Source: Crocinitomicaceae bacterium
GTDB taxonomy: Bacteria; Bacteroidota; Bacteroidia; Flavobacteriales_D; Crocinitomicaceae
Assembly (NCBI GenBank): GCA_020635955.1
Contig: JACJYW010000011.1
Location: 62,001-126,000, forward strand
Direction: 5' to 3'
DNA length: 64,000 nucleotides
Every line of letters begins with the position of its first letter. Position 1 is the stretch's first letter. This document shows positions 34,090-43,370 of the stretch, piece after piece. Below the pieces are notes generated by a model, which saw only the letters and a program-made list of their open reading frames with translations, had not been told where the DNA came from and did no database searches. Both the position numbers and the translations under genes were made by a program.

Positions 34090-36090
34090 ATGACTATTGA
34101 AGATATTAAATCAGACATCTGCCAGGGGATTCCAGCAGAAATACCAGCAAAGAAACTTTACGATCAAAATGTCAATCACGCTCCAAAGCGTAAGGATATC
34201 CTGACCAAAGAAGAAAAGAAATTGGCCTTAAAGAATGCGTTAAGGTATTTTCCGAAAGACCAACATGCTGAGCTGGCGCAGGATTTTGCAGATGAATTGA
34301 AAAAATATGGTCGAATCTATATGTACAGATATCGTCCTGATTACGAAATGTATGCTCGTCCCATTAATGAGTATCCGGGTAGATGTGAGCAGGCAAAAGC
34401 TATTATGGTGATGATCCAAAATAACCTGGATTATGCCGTGGCACAACACCCGCATGAATTGATCACCTACGGTGGAAATGGTGCTGTTTTCCAAAACTGG
34501 GCACAATACAGATTAACTATGAAATATCTGTCAGAAATGTCAGATGAACAAACACTGGTAATGTATTCCGGACATCCCATGGGACTATTTCCTTCTCATA
34601 AAGATGCCCCAAGAGTAGTTGTAACCAATGGAATGATGATCCCTAATTATTCGAAACAGGATGACTGGGAAAGATTCAATGCTTTGGGTGTAACACAATA
34701 TGGTCAAATGACTGCCGGTTCATACATGTACATTGGCCCGCAAGGAATTGTACATGGAACTACCATTACTGTTTTGAATGCTTGCAGAAAGCTAAAGAAT
34801 GGAAATGATGGTAATGTAAAATTATTCGTTACTGCTGGTTTGGGTGGGATGTCTGGAGCTCAACCAAAAGCGGGAAATATTGCTGGAGTGATATCCGTTA
34901 CAGCTGAAGTCAATCCAAAAGCTACGCATACAAGACATTCTCAAGGATGGGTTGATGAAGTGATTACTGATCTTGATAAACTGTGTGATAGAGTAAGAGA
35001 AGCGAAAGCAAATAACGAAGTAGTTTCTATCGCATATCAGGGGAATATTGTTGACGTTTGGGAAAAATTTGATGAGGCCGGTGTTTATATTGATCTGGGC
35101 TCTGATCAAACTTCTTTGCATAACCCATGGGCCGGAGGATATTATCCTGTAGGAATGAGTTTTGAAACGGCCAATACTTTAATGGCTTCGAATCCGGAAT
35201 TGTTCAAAGAAGAAGTTCAAAAATCTTTGCGCAGACATGCAGCTGCTGTGAACAAACATACAGCCAAAGGAACCTATTTCTTTGACTATGGTAATGCCTT
35301 TTTGCTAGAAGCATCAAGAGCCGGCGCAGATGTAATGGCCGAGAATGGAATTGATTTCAGATATCCTTCTTATGTACAGGATATTATGGGACCAATGTGT
35401 TTTGACTATGGTTTTGGTCCATTCAGATGGGTTTGTATATCAGGTAAAGAAGAAGATCTGCAAAAGACAGATGATATTGCCTGTGAAGTTTTGGAGGAGA
35501 TCCGAAAAAACTCACCAGCTGAGATCCAGCAACAAATGGCTGATAATATCCAATGGATCAAAGGAGCACAGGAAAATAAACTGGTGGTTGGCTCTCAGGC
35601 ACGTATCCTTTATGCAGATGCAGAAGGTAGAATTAAGATAGCAGCAGCATTCAATCAAGCCATAAAAGAAGGAAAAATAGGTCCGGTGGTTTTAGGAAGA
35701 GACCATCATGATGTTTCAGGAACTGATTCTCCATTCAGAGAGACCTCAAACATCTATGACGGATCTAAATTCACTGCAGATATGGCTATCCATAATGTAA
35801 TTGGTGATGGATTCCGCGGAGCAACCTGGATCTCTATCCACAATGGTGGTGGCGTTGGATGGGGTGAGGTGATCAATGGTGGATTTGGAATGTTGCTAGA
35901 TGGTTCAGAAGATTCTGATCGCAGATTAAAAATGATGCTTCACTGGGATGTGAATAATGGAATAGCCAGAAGAAGCTGGGCCAGAAATGAAGGTGCAATT
36001 TTCGCTATTAAACGCGAAATGGAGCGAACGCCAAACTTAAAGGTGACTTTGCCAAATATTGTGGATGATGAGATCGTTGATCTTTTTTAG
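34090..36090 (+). CDS. hutU: urocanate hydratase, long Bacteroidota form
   Basis: 666 residues. Adds water to urocanate to give 4-imidazolone-5-propionate, the second step of histidine breakdown, using tightly bound NAD. Recognisable blocks: ELITYGGNGAVFQNWAQYRLTMKYL, LVMYSGHPMGLFPSH, GLGGMSGAQPKAGNIAGV, GPMCFDYGFGPFRWVC, GRDHHDVSGTDSPFRETSNI and HNGGGVGWGEVINGGFGMLLDGS. The length is about 100 residues more than the enterobacterial enzyme, as usual in Bacteroidota. No hutH, hutI or hutG is adjacent, so the pathway is dispersed in this genome. Confidence 0.96.
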   Translation: MTIEDIKSDICQGIPAEIPAKKLYDQNVNHAPKRKDILTKEEKKLALKNALRYFPKDQHAELAQDFADELKKYGRIYMYRYRPDYEMYARPINEYPGRCEQAKAIMVMIQNNLDYAVAQHPHELITYGGNGAVFQNWAQYRLTMKYLSEMSDEQTLVMYSGHPMGLFPSHKDAPRVVVTNGMMIPNYSKQDDWERFNALGVTQYGQMTAGSYMYIGPQGIVHGTTITVLNACRKLKNGNDGNVKLFVTAGLGGMSGAQPKAGNIAGVISVTAEVNPKATHTRHSQGWVDEVITDLDKLCDRVREAKANNEVVSIAYQGNIVDVWEKFDEAGVYIDLGSDQTSLHNPWAGGYYPVGMSFETANTLMASNPELFKEEVQKSLRRHAAAVNKHTAKGTYFFDYGNAFLLEASRAGADVMAENGIDFRYPSYVQDIMGPMCFDYGFGPFRWVCISGKEEDLQKTDDIACEVLEEIRKNSPAEIQQQMADNIQWIKGAQENKLVVGSQARILYADAEGRIKIAAAFNQAIKEGKIGPVVLGRDHHDVSGTDSPFRETSNIYDGSKFTADMAIHNVIGDGFRGATWISIHNGGGVGWGEVINGGFGMLLDGSEDSDRRLKMMLHWDVNNGIARRSWARNEGAIFAIKREMERTPNLKVTLPNIVDDEIVDLF

Positions 36091-36110
36091 GTCCAAGATA
36101 TAAGAATGGA

Positions 36111-36575
36111 CTATTTGCAGAAATCTTGTAAATAACCTTTTATGGCCAAATAATCAGAATTTGATAAAACCTTCTTATTCTTTGAACTAACATATATGAT
36201 CACGCCATAAGTTTCATTCTCTGTCATTCTTTGAACGCGTTCCTTTCTATACTTTTCTGAAACGAAACTGTTGAAGTAGCTTTTGGAACAACTTTCTGAA
36301 TTTTCAGTTCCATAGACGCCTTCCTGAACTTTAAACGAAATAGGTGAAGACAGCCCGTCTATTTGAATGTTTTTGTATTTGTTGATGTACTTATTACCTT
36401 TCTTTGGATTAACCTGATAAAAGTTTTGTAAAAAGTTTTTCGAAAGATCACCCCACATCCAAAAGGATTGTTGCCTTACTCCGGCATGATAATAATAGGT
36501 TGTTTGCAGATGTTCATTCTGTCCATAAGAAACCACGGCAAATAAAACAGATAAAATGATCAGAAACTTTTTCAT
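36111..36575 (-). CDS. small secreted protein, unknown
   Basis: 154 residues from the Met at 36575, which starts a signal peptide (MKKFLIILSVLFAVVSYGQ); an upstream Met 10 codons earlier would spoil it. The mature protein is basic and Tyr/Ser-rich (TTYYYHAGVRQQSFWMWGDLSKNFLQNFYQ ... KYRKERVQRMTENETYGVIIYVSSKNK). Two Cys: one in NSESCSK and one in LQDFCK at the C-terminus. No family recognised; convergent with hutU. Confidence 0.68.
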   Translation of the reverse strand: MKKFLIILSVLFAVVSYGQNEHLQTTYYYHAGVRQQSFWMWGDLSKNFLQNFYQVNPKKGNKYINKYKNIQIDGLSSPISFKVQEGVYGTENSESCSKSYFNSFVSEKYRKERVQRMTENETYGVIIYVSSKNKKVLSNSDYLAIKGYLQDFCK

Positions 36576-36665
36576 AAACGTTGGATTTTGTTGATTGTAA
36601 TACATAACATAAAAACTAAGTATTTGTTACATCAACTTATACCAAAGTAACATAAAATATTTATT

Positions 36666-37670
36666 CTATGGTTGTTTATTCCTAATCTGAAGATCAGGAA
36701 CACCAACGATTTCAAAAGTGGATGAAGCAAGGCTAACCTGGCCATTTGTTTGTTCAATTTTTGCTTTAATCGATTTGAATAATCTGTGCTTTGTACCTAA
36801 CCTTGACTTATAATCAACAACATATCTGAAGTTGAATTCTATCCAATTATCATTTAACTGGAATGTAATTAAAGGATCCACGCTCGCATCTTCTATCAAA
36901 TATTTTTTGGTCATTACTTTCCAATGATGTTTTGCGAAATCAGCATATTGAATTAATTCCTCATCAATTGTTTCCTCCAGAATTTTTTGCAAAATCTCAA
37001 TATCTGAACCGTAACGAATAGGCAAACGAATTTCATCCCATAAAAAAGGAAAGTCGGTAGAATAGTTCTTTACCGTTCCTTTGAATACAAAAGCATTACT
37101 GATCTTAACAATTCGACCATTATAATTATCACTTTGAATCCAACCACCAACTTCCATCAGTGTTGTTTTAGTAACACCAATATCAATTACATCACCTACC
37201 ACTCCATTAAGTTCTATGCGATCTCCTGTAGAATAGATTTTTGAAAAATAGATAGAGATCCATCCAGCTATAGCCAATACTACTTCTTGCAATGCAAACG
37301 CCAGTCCTGCAGAAATTAAACCAATCGCTAAACCGAAATTTTTTGAATAGCCGGCAAAAAGAATGAATCCAATGACTAATATCAAACTGTATGATACAAT
37401 TCTACTTACCTTTTTGGCTCGATATCTCATTGTATCATCTTCAATGGATCTGGTCATTGCCTTTCTTAACAACCAGAATAAGGCCAGTATCACAATTGAA
37501 ATTAAAGCGAACTCAATTGATTTCAATACTAATTCATCCTCGAATATTCGATCTATTTGGATTAGGTACTTCTTCACAATTTCCTCTTTTTTGGAAGCTT
37601 TAAACTTTGTATTAAAGATAATGAAGTGAACCATTTCCTCGAACATTTGTATCAAATAATAAGTGGGCAT
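36666..37670 (-). CDS. MscS-type mechanosensitive ion channel
   Basis: 334 residues from ATG 37670; a TTG 12 codons upstream is an alternative start. Three membrane helices (about 45-68, 82-102, 110-140) lead into the MscS core: the pore-lining helix AIGLISAGLAFALQEVVLAIAGWISIYFS, then the beta domain YSTGDRIELNGVVGDVIDIGVTKTTLMEVGGWIQSDNYNGRIVKISNAFVF, then a C-terminal alpha/beta domain. It would release solutes on hypo-osmotic shock. It is divergent from the glycine-rich secreted protein across a short spacer of about 70 bp. Confidence 0.9.
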   Translation of the reverse strand: MPTYYLIQMFEEMVHFIIFNTKFKASKKEEIVKKYLIQIDRIFEDELVLKSIEFALISIVILALFWLLRKAMTRSIEDDTMRYRAKKVSRIVSYSLILVIGFILFAGYSKNFGLAIGLISAGLAFALQEVVLAIAGWISIYFSKIYSTGDRIELNGVVGDVIDIGVTKTTLMEVGGWIQSDNYNGRIVKISNAFVFKGTVKNYSTDFPFLWDEIRLPIRYGSDIEILQKILEETIDEELIQYADFAKHHWKVMTKKYLIEDASVDPLITFQLNDNWIEFNFRYVVDYKSRLGTKHRLFKSIKAKIEQTNGQVSLASSTFEIVGVPDLQIRNKQP

Positions 37671-37739
37671 TGTTTTTGATACCACTGTATCAAGATTGCT
37701 TGTCAATTATTATTAAATTCGTTTGTTGAACTTTATAAG

Positions 37740-39470
37740 GTGAAGCACATTTTATTCGTCATATTATCCATTGGTCTAATCCTATCAGGGAATTCAGCAG
37801 CTGCCCAAAAGCAGGTGTATGAGTATACTGGTAAGTTCCAAACTTATATTGTCCCTGCTGGTGTAACTACCATTAAGGTTGAAATGTACGGTGCAGGTGG
37901 AGGACATAGCAGCTGGGAAAGAGGTAGATATCCTGAAAAATATCGTCCCGGTAAAGGAGGAAAATTAACTGCTACTTACCCTGTTACACCTGGAGAAACG
38001 GTATACATTTTTGTAGGTGGTAGAGGAGACAATGCAACTGATGAATATCAGGGCAAAGGTGGATTCAACGGAGGTGGAGATGGAAACAATACCGGTAACT
38101 ATGGTCCATACTGCGGTGGCGGTGGCGGTGGCGCATCAGATATTCGAATTGGTGGATCTGGTTTAGATAATCGTGTTTTAGTTGTTGGTGGCGGTGGAGG
38201 TGCCGGATCTAATTACCCTGACGGTGGTGACCATGGTGGAAATGGAGGTGATCTCACAGGTGCAGATGGTATGGCAGATGGTGAAACACTTCACGAATCA
38301 TGCGGACGTGGAGGTACACAAACAGCCGGAGGACAAGGTGGGCAATGGCCTAGTTATTTAAGAGGCGAAAAAGGAAAATTTGGTCGTGGTGGACACGCAC
38401 CTGATAGCACTGCCGGTGGAGGTGGTGGTGGAGGATATTACGGTGGAGGCGCCGGATCCTGGTCAGGTGGAGGTGGTGGATCCAGCTACGCAGCACCAAA
38501 CGCAATTAATGTTGAACACCTGCAAGGCGCCAACTCTGAGAATGGTAAGATCATTATTGAACCAGGTTGCTTGATGCCAGATGTAACATTGGTGGGTGAT
38601 ACCGTAATTTGTCATGGAGACGAGATTACTTTAACCGGAAAATCTCCTAGTGGTTCTCAAATTATGTGGGATAAAAATGTGGTCAACGGAAAACCATTTA
38701 AACCATGGTTAGGACGCAATACATATACCATGAAAACTTCCAATGATAAAGAATGTCACTACACTATAGACATTTTGGTAAAACCAGGTAAACCGGTTAT
38801 CGTAGCCTCTGATACCGCCATCTGTTTGGGAGAAGAGATCACGCTTGAAGTTGAAGATATGACAGGAATTGTATGGGATAATGGAATTCAACAAGGTGTG
38901 CCATTTGCTCCACCGCTTGGTGAAAACTTGTATACTGTAGAACGAAAAGGAGAATGTGCAGGAACAGATGAAATTACTATTCGTGTTTATAAATTGGCAT
39001 TAAATGCCGAAATAACTCAAATTAGAGACAAAACCCTTGGTACAGTTGCTCTGGAACCTTATGGTGGTCTTCCACCATATAAATACGATTGGAAAAATGG
39101 AAATGTAGCTGTGAACACTGAAAAAGTAGCCAATCTATTGCCACCTGGAGATTATACGGTAACGGTTACTGATCATATAGGATGTACCATCACGAAGACC
39201 TATACTATTGATGATAGTCCGGTTATGGAACTGTTGGAACCTCCAGGCCCAAAATTAGAAGCAAAAATTGACCCTGAGCAAGCATTTGTTACCGTTTCCT
39301 ATCCTGGTTCATTTGAATACAAAATAGAGAATGAAAAAGGTGAAACAGTTGTTACTGGTCACAGTGTTGATGAAGATGTAGTAGATATTACCCGTCTACC
39401 TTCTGGAACGTATCGTGTTTCTCTGATCTATAAGCAGATCAAACAATACACTACTTTCACCAAGAATTAG
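37740..39470 (+). CDS. glycine-rich T9SS type A secreted protein
   Basis: 576 residues; GTG start at 37740 directly before signal peptide codons (KHILFVILSIGLILSGNSAAAQ). Domains: a glycine-rich domain (about 28-275, with YTGKFQTYIVPAGVTTIKVEMYGAGGG and many GGGGG runs), two Ig-like segments (about 278-415), one SprB-type repeat (about 420-490; 'PYGGLPPYKYDWKNGN ... DYTVTVTDHIGCT'), and a type A sorting-like C-terminus (about 505-576; LPSGTYRVSLIYKQIKQYTTF). It is likely exported by type IX secretion as a surface or matrix protein. Confidence 0.84.
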   Translation: MKHILFVILSIGLILSGNSAAAQKQVYEYTGKFQTYIVPAGVTTIKVEMYGAGGGHSSWERGRYPEKYRPGKGGKLTATYPVTPGETVYIFVGGRGDNATDEYQGKGGFNGGGDGNNTGNYGPYCGGGGGGASDIRIGGSGLDNRVLVVGGGGGAGSNYPDGGDHGGNGGDLTGADGMADGETLHESCGRGGTQTAGGQGGQWPSYLRGEKGKFGRGGHAPDSTAGGGGGGGYYGGGAGSWSGGGGGSSYAAPNAINVEHLQGANSENGKIIIEPGCLMPDVTLVGDTVICHGDEITLTGKSPSGSQIMWDKNVVNGKPFKPWLGRNTYTMKTSNDKECHYTIDILVKPGKPVIVASDTAICLGEEITLEVEDMTGIVWDNGIQQGVPFAPPLGENLYTVERKGECAGTDEITIRVYKLALNAEITQIRDKTLGTVALEPYGGLPPYKYDWKNGNVAVNTEKVANLLPPGDYTVTVTDHIGCTITKTYTIDDSPVMELLEPPGPKLEAKIDPEQAFVTVSYPGSFEYKIENEKGETVVTGHSVDEDVVDITRLPSGTYRVSLIYKQIKQYTTFTKN

Positions 39471-39476
39471 TTGATT

Positions 39477-40004
39477 TTACAATTTCATTTTTGCGTACAG
39501 ATCCCAAACTACAATTCCGGTACAAACTGAAATATTAAGAGAGTGTTTGGTACCGAACTGTGGTACTTCGATACACCCGTCACATTGATCAATTACCTCT
39601 TGCTGTACTCCATCCACTTCATTCCCAAAAATAATAGCAGTATTAGTTCCAGGTTCAAATTTCTCTAAAGAAATTGAATTCTCAACCTGTTCAATGGCGT
39701 AACATTGCCAACCTTCATCTTGCAGTTTTCTGACCAGATCGAGAGTAGAATCAACATATTCCCAATCAACAGATTCAGTGGCACCAATTGCCGTTTTATG
39801 AATATCTCTGTGCGGTGGGGTTGCTGTGATACCACATAAATAGATCTTACTTACTCTGAAACAATCTGCTGTTCTGAACACAGATCCAATATTGTTCAAA
39901 CTTCTAATATTATCCAGGATGATGACTAACGGTGTCTTTTCAGCAGTTCGGTATTCGTCCACTGACAATCTTCCCAGTTCCTGAAGTTTAAGCTTTCTGT
40001 TCAT
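39477..40004 (-). CDS. SpoU-family RNA 2'-O-methyltransferase
   Basis: 175 residues, catalytic SPOUT domain only. The three SpoU motifs are present: LDNIRSLNNIGSVFRTAD (about 30-47), IIFGNEVDGVQQEV (about 122-135) and VPQFGTKHSLNISVCTGIVVWDLY (about 146-170). It uses S-adenosylmethionine to methylate the 2'-hydroxyl of a tRNA or rRNA base. Short forms like this resemble TrmH/TrmL-type enzymes, but the target position cannot be decided from sequence alone. It is divergent from mutS. Confidence 0.9.
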   Translation of the reverse strand: MNRKLKLQELGRLSVDEYRTAEKTPLVIILDNIRSLNNIGSVFRTADCFRVSKIYLCGITATPPHRDIHKTAIGATESVDWEYVDSTLDLVRKLQDEGWQCYAIEQVENSISLEKFEPGTNTAIIFGNEVDGVQQEVIDQCDGCIEVPQFGTKHSLNISVCTGIVVWDLYAKMKL

Positions 40005-40067
40005 GTTACCACAAATTTAACAAGACTTTTGAGCCTCATTGATTATGTCACGAATATGTGTTGAGTG

Positions 40068-40165
40068 GTCCACAGAAAGAACACAGAGCACAGATCGTTT
40101 TGTTTATAGAATTATTTCTCAGAAACAGTCCGTGTTCTGTGCTCCGTGTTCTAAATACCCTGTTA
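40068..40165. repeat. imperfect inverted repeat of ACACAGAGCACAGA type
   Basis: The sequence AGAACACAGAGCACAGA (about 40079-40095) is matched about 35 bases later by its near reverse complement TCTGTGCTCCGTGTTCT. The right arm also has an internal direct repeat (CCGTGTTCT twice). This is the kind of dispersed non-coding repeat common in Bacteroidota intergenic DNA. It fills most of the 246-bp gap between the SpoU gene and mutS. Confidence 0.6.
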
Positions 40166-40197
40166 AAAACTATTAATAACTCAAGGGATAATTGAAG

Positions 40198-40226
40198 TTG
40201 TCAGGAAAATGAATACTGTATCTTCG
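40198..40226 (+). promoter_or_regulatory. putative mutS promoter
   Basis: TTG at 40198-40200, an 18-bp spacer, TATCTTCG at 40219-40226 (one mismatch to TAnnTTTG), 24 bp before the mutS start codon. Confidence 0.45.
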
Positions 40227-40250
40227 TTAGTCGAGTAAATTACCTCCAAA

Positions 40251-42869
40251 TTGGCTAAGAAACAAGAAGATAAAGTGGCTGAAACGCCTTTGATGAAACA
40301 GTATAACCAGATCAAATCCAGGTATCCGGATGCCTTGTTATTGTTTCGTGTTGGAGATTTTTATGAAACCTTTGGAGAAGACGCCGTAAGAGCTGCAAAT
40401 GTGTTAAACATAGTTCTTACTAAAAGAAAGAACGGGACCGCTTCTGAAATTGCACTTGCAGGCTTTCCTCACCATTCTCTTGATACTTATTTACCAAAAT
40501 TAGTGCGAGCAGGAATGCGGGTCGCCATTTGTGATCAATTAGAAGATCCCAAATTGACAAAAGGGATCGTCAAAAGAGGAGTTACAGAATTGGTCACTCC
40601 TGGTGTATCATACAACGATAAGGTGCTAGAAGGTAAAAACAACAACTTTCTGGCGGCCATTCATTTTGAAGGTAATAAAGCCGGTGTTGCGTTCATTGAT
40701 GTTTCAACAGGTGAATTCCTGGTTGCAGAGGGTGGATTTGAATATATTGATAAACTGATCCAGGGTTTTCAACCAAAAGAGATCCTCTACCAAAAAGGAA
40801 AGCAGAAGCTTTATAATGAGTATTTCAGTGACAGGTTTTATACCTATCGACTTGATGATTGGGTATTTACTGTTGATTTCGCACAGGAAAATTTAGGAAA
40901 ACATTTTGAAGTAAAGTCTTTGAAAGGATTTGGAATAGACCATATGCATCTGGCCACCATAGCCGGATCTGCTGTTCTTCATTACCTTTCGGAAACACAG
41001 CATGATAAAACAGCTCACATTAAAAATATATCCCGACTAGAAGAAGATAAATATGTGTGGCTGGACAGATTTACTATTCGAAATCTTGAATTACTCTTCT
41101 CCTATAATGAAAATGCAACCACTTTAATTGATATTCTGGACCAAACGGTTACCCCTCCGGGTAGTAGAATGATGAAGCGTTGGATGGTTCTACCTCTAAA
41201 GGATCTAGCTCCGATCAAAGAACGTCATGAGATCGTTGAATTTTTTATTGATCAACCCGAATTCAAATCTTCTATTCAAGAACAATTGAAGGAAATTGGA
41301 GATTTGGAACGTATTATTTCAAAAGTTGCTACCGGTAGAATTAATCCTAAAGAGATTATATCACTGAAAAGAGCTTTAACCGCTATTGAACCTATTAAGG
41401 CTGCATGCTCAACTAGTGGAAATGCACATCTAAAGGTAGTTGGAGATAATCTAAATCCTTGTAAAGAGCTATTAAGCAGAATAGAAAATGAAATTACTCC
41501 TGATCCGGCTATTGCCATAGGCAAAGGAGAGGTTATCGCTCATGGTGTAAATCCTGAATTGGATGACCTTAGAGCAATTTTGAATACTGGTAAAGATTAT
41601 TTGGACAACCTGCAAAAAAGAGAAGCAGAAGCTACAGGAATTAGCAGTGTTAAAATAGCATTCAACAACGTCTTTGGATATTATATTGAAGTTCGAAACA
41701 CGCATAAAGATAAAGTTCCTGAAAGCTGGATAAGAAAACAAACGCTTGTAAATGCTGAGCGCTATATCACAGAAGAATTAAAGGATTATGAGTCTAAAAT
41801 TCTAGGTGCTGAAGACAAGATCCATGCCCTGGAAAGTCAATTACTCGCAGAGCTGGTAGCGGCAATGGGTGAATATATCACAACCATTCAGCACAATGCC
41901 TATCAACTTGCGAAATTAGATTGCTTACATGCTTTTTCAGAAGTAGCGATCAATAATATGTATTGTAAACCAGTGATGAATGATTCTTTGACGATTGACA
42001 TCAAAGAAGGTCGTCACCCGGTTATTGAGCAACAATTGCCAATAGATGAGCAATACATTTCCAATGACGTATTCCTTGACAATGACCGTCAACAGATCAT
42101 TATGATCACTGGTCCTAATATGTCAGGTAAATCAGCTCTTTTACGTCAGACGGCTATCATTTCATTAATGGCTCAAATGGGATCTTTTGTGCCGGCAACA
42201 GCTGCCACTTTAGGTATCGTTGATAAAGTCTTCACGAGAGTTGGTGCTTCAGATAATATATCATCAGGTGAGTCTACCTTCATGGTGGAAATGAATGAAA
42301 CAGCCAGTATTTTGAACAATCTTTCTGAACGTTCATTGATCATTTTGGATGAGATTGGTAGGGGAACATCAACCTATGATGGAATATCCATTGCCTGGTC
42401 AATCACTGAATACCTGCATGAGAATAAGATCGCACGTCCAAAAACACTATTTGCGACACATTATCATGAACTTAATGAAATGACGCAAAATTTTGAGCGT
42501 ATAAAGAATTTCAACGTTTCTGTAAAAGAAGTGGGTAACAAAGTGATATTCATGAGAAAGTTGATTCCTGGAGGATCAGCCCATAGCTTTGGAATTCATG
42601 TGGCTAAAATGGCCGGGATGCCTAAAGAGGTACTTCAACGTGCGGATCAGATCCTTTTAAAACTGGAGAAAAATCACTCAGGTGACCTAAAAGAAGAGGC
42701 TAAAGCCCTTGCTGCTGAAGCGAACATGCAATTGTCCTTCTTTCAGTTAGATGATCCAGTACTAATGCAGATCAAAGAAGAGATCGAGAACATTGATATT
42801 GATACGCTAACTCCTGTAGAAGCTTTAATGAAGCTCAACGAGATCAAGAAATATATTGGGGTGAAGTAA
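40251..42869 (+). CDS. mutS: DNA mismatch repair protein MutS
   Basis: 872 residues, normal for MutS. Recognises mispaired bases and recruits MutL. The mismatch-binding domain opens ETPLMKQYNQIKSRYPDALLLFRVGDFYETFGEDA, with the Phe-x-Glu motif in DFYETFG. The ATPase has the Walker A motif GPNMSGKS (about 621-628), Walker B LIILDEIGRGTSTYDG and the H-loop ATHYHEL. The start is TTG at 40251; the next Met would remove residues before the conserved 'TPLMKQY' block. It stands alone; no mutL is in the window. Confidence 0.97.
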   Translation: MAKKQEDKVAETPLMKQYNQIKSRYPDALLLFRVGDFYETFGEDAVRAANVLNIVLTKRKNGTASEIALAGFPHHSLDTYLPKLVRAGMRVAICDQLEDPKLTKGIVKRGVTELVTPGVSYNDKVLEGKNNNFLAAIHFEGNKAGVAFIDVSTGEFLVAEGGFEYIDKLIQGFQPKEILYQKGKQKLYNEYFSDRFYTYRLDDWVFTVDFAQENLGKHFEVKSLKGFGIDHMHLATIAGSAVLHYLSETQHDKTAHIKNISRLEEDKYVWLDRFTIRNLELLFSYNENATTLIDILDQTVTPPGSRMMKRWMVLPLKDLAPIKERHEIVEFFIDQPEFKSSIQEQLKEIGDLERIISKVATGRINPKEIISLKRALTAIEPIKAACSTSGNAHLKVVGDNLNPCKELLSRIENEITPDPAIAIGKGEVIAHGVNPELDDLRAILNTGKDYLDNLQKREAEATGISSVKIAFNNVFGYYIEVRNTHKDKVPESWIRKQTLVNAERYITEELKDYESKILGAEDKIHALESQLLAELVAAMGEYITTIQHNAYQLAKLDCLHAFSEVAINNMYCKPVMNDSLTIDIKEGRHPVIEQQLPIDEQYISNDVFLDNDRQQIIMITGPNMSGKSALLRQTAIISLMAQMGSFVPATAATLGIVDKVFTRVGASDNISSGESTFMVEMNETASILNNLSERSLIILDEIGRGTSTYDGISIAWSITEYLHENKIARPKTLFATHYHELNEMTQNFERIKNFNVSVKEVGNKVIFMRKLIPGGSAHSFGIHVAKMAGMPKEVLQRADQILLKLEKNHSGDLKEEAKALAAEANMQLSFFQLDDPVLMQIKEEIENIDIDTLTPVEALMKLNEIKKYIGVK

Positions 42870-42871
42870 TC

Positions 42872-43294
42872 CTATTTTTTGATGCTTTCCTGGATCTTTA
42901 ACATCTCTTGCATTACCGGCATTAGAACTTCATTTGGATTCTTTCCATCAAAACCGGCTGACTCATAGGTTGTATCTTTCGTGGAAATCAAAAATTGCCC
43001 AAAAGGTGCAGCATCTGTCATTCTTTTGTTAGAAGGAGCCTCTAATTCTGCCATTTTTTTCAAATCGACTTCTGCCAGGCTTTTCATAATTCCCTCCCAT
43101 TCTGAAGATTTTGTTTCTCTGGCATAGTAAGTAGGCTCTCCCCTACCATTGAAAGTGAACACAACAGAATCAGGAGAAACAGAAAGAACAGTTCTACCCA
43201 TCATAGTAGTAGAAGAATAACTCACTTTGGTTATGTCAAGATCTTTGCACGAAATAAGTGCAACCGCAATAAAAAGGAACAATAGATTTTTCAT
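42872..43294 (-). CDS. putative lipoprotein, unknown
   Basis: 140 residues from Met at 43294, which begins MKNLLFLFIAVALISCKD: a lipobox-type signal with Cys at residue 16. An upstream Met 18 codons earlier would mask it. The mature part (VSYSSTTMMGRTVLSVSPDSVVFTFNGRGEPTYYARET ... QFLISTKDTTYESAGFDG) looks like a small beta-sandwich. It is convergent with mutS, with two bases between the stops. Likely membrane-anchored; function unknown. Confidence 0.72.
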   Translation of the reverse strand: MKNLLFLFIAVALISCKDLDITKVSYSSTTMMGRTVLSVSPDSVVFTFNGRGEPTYYARETKSSEWEGIMKSLAEVDLKKMAELEAPSNKRMTDAAPFGQFLISTKDTTYESAGFDGKNPNEVLMPVMQEMLKIQESIKK

Positions 43295-43370
43295 TTTAAA
43301 CAAATTGGATTGACAATTGTATATCAAATAGTATGCTAAGATAGACAATGAATTTTTTACATTTAGACCA

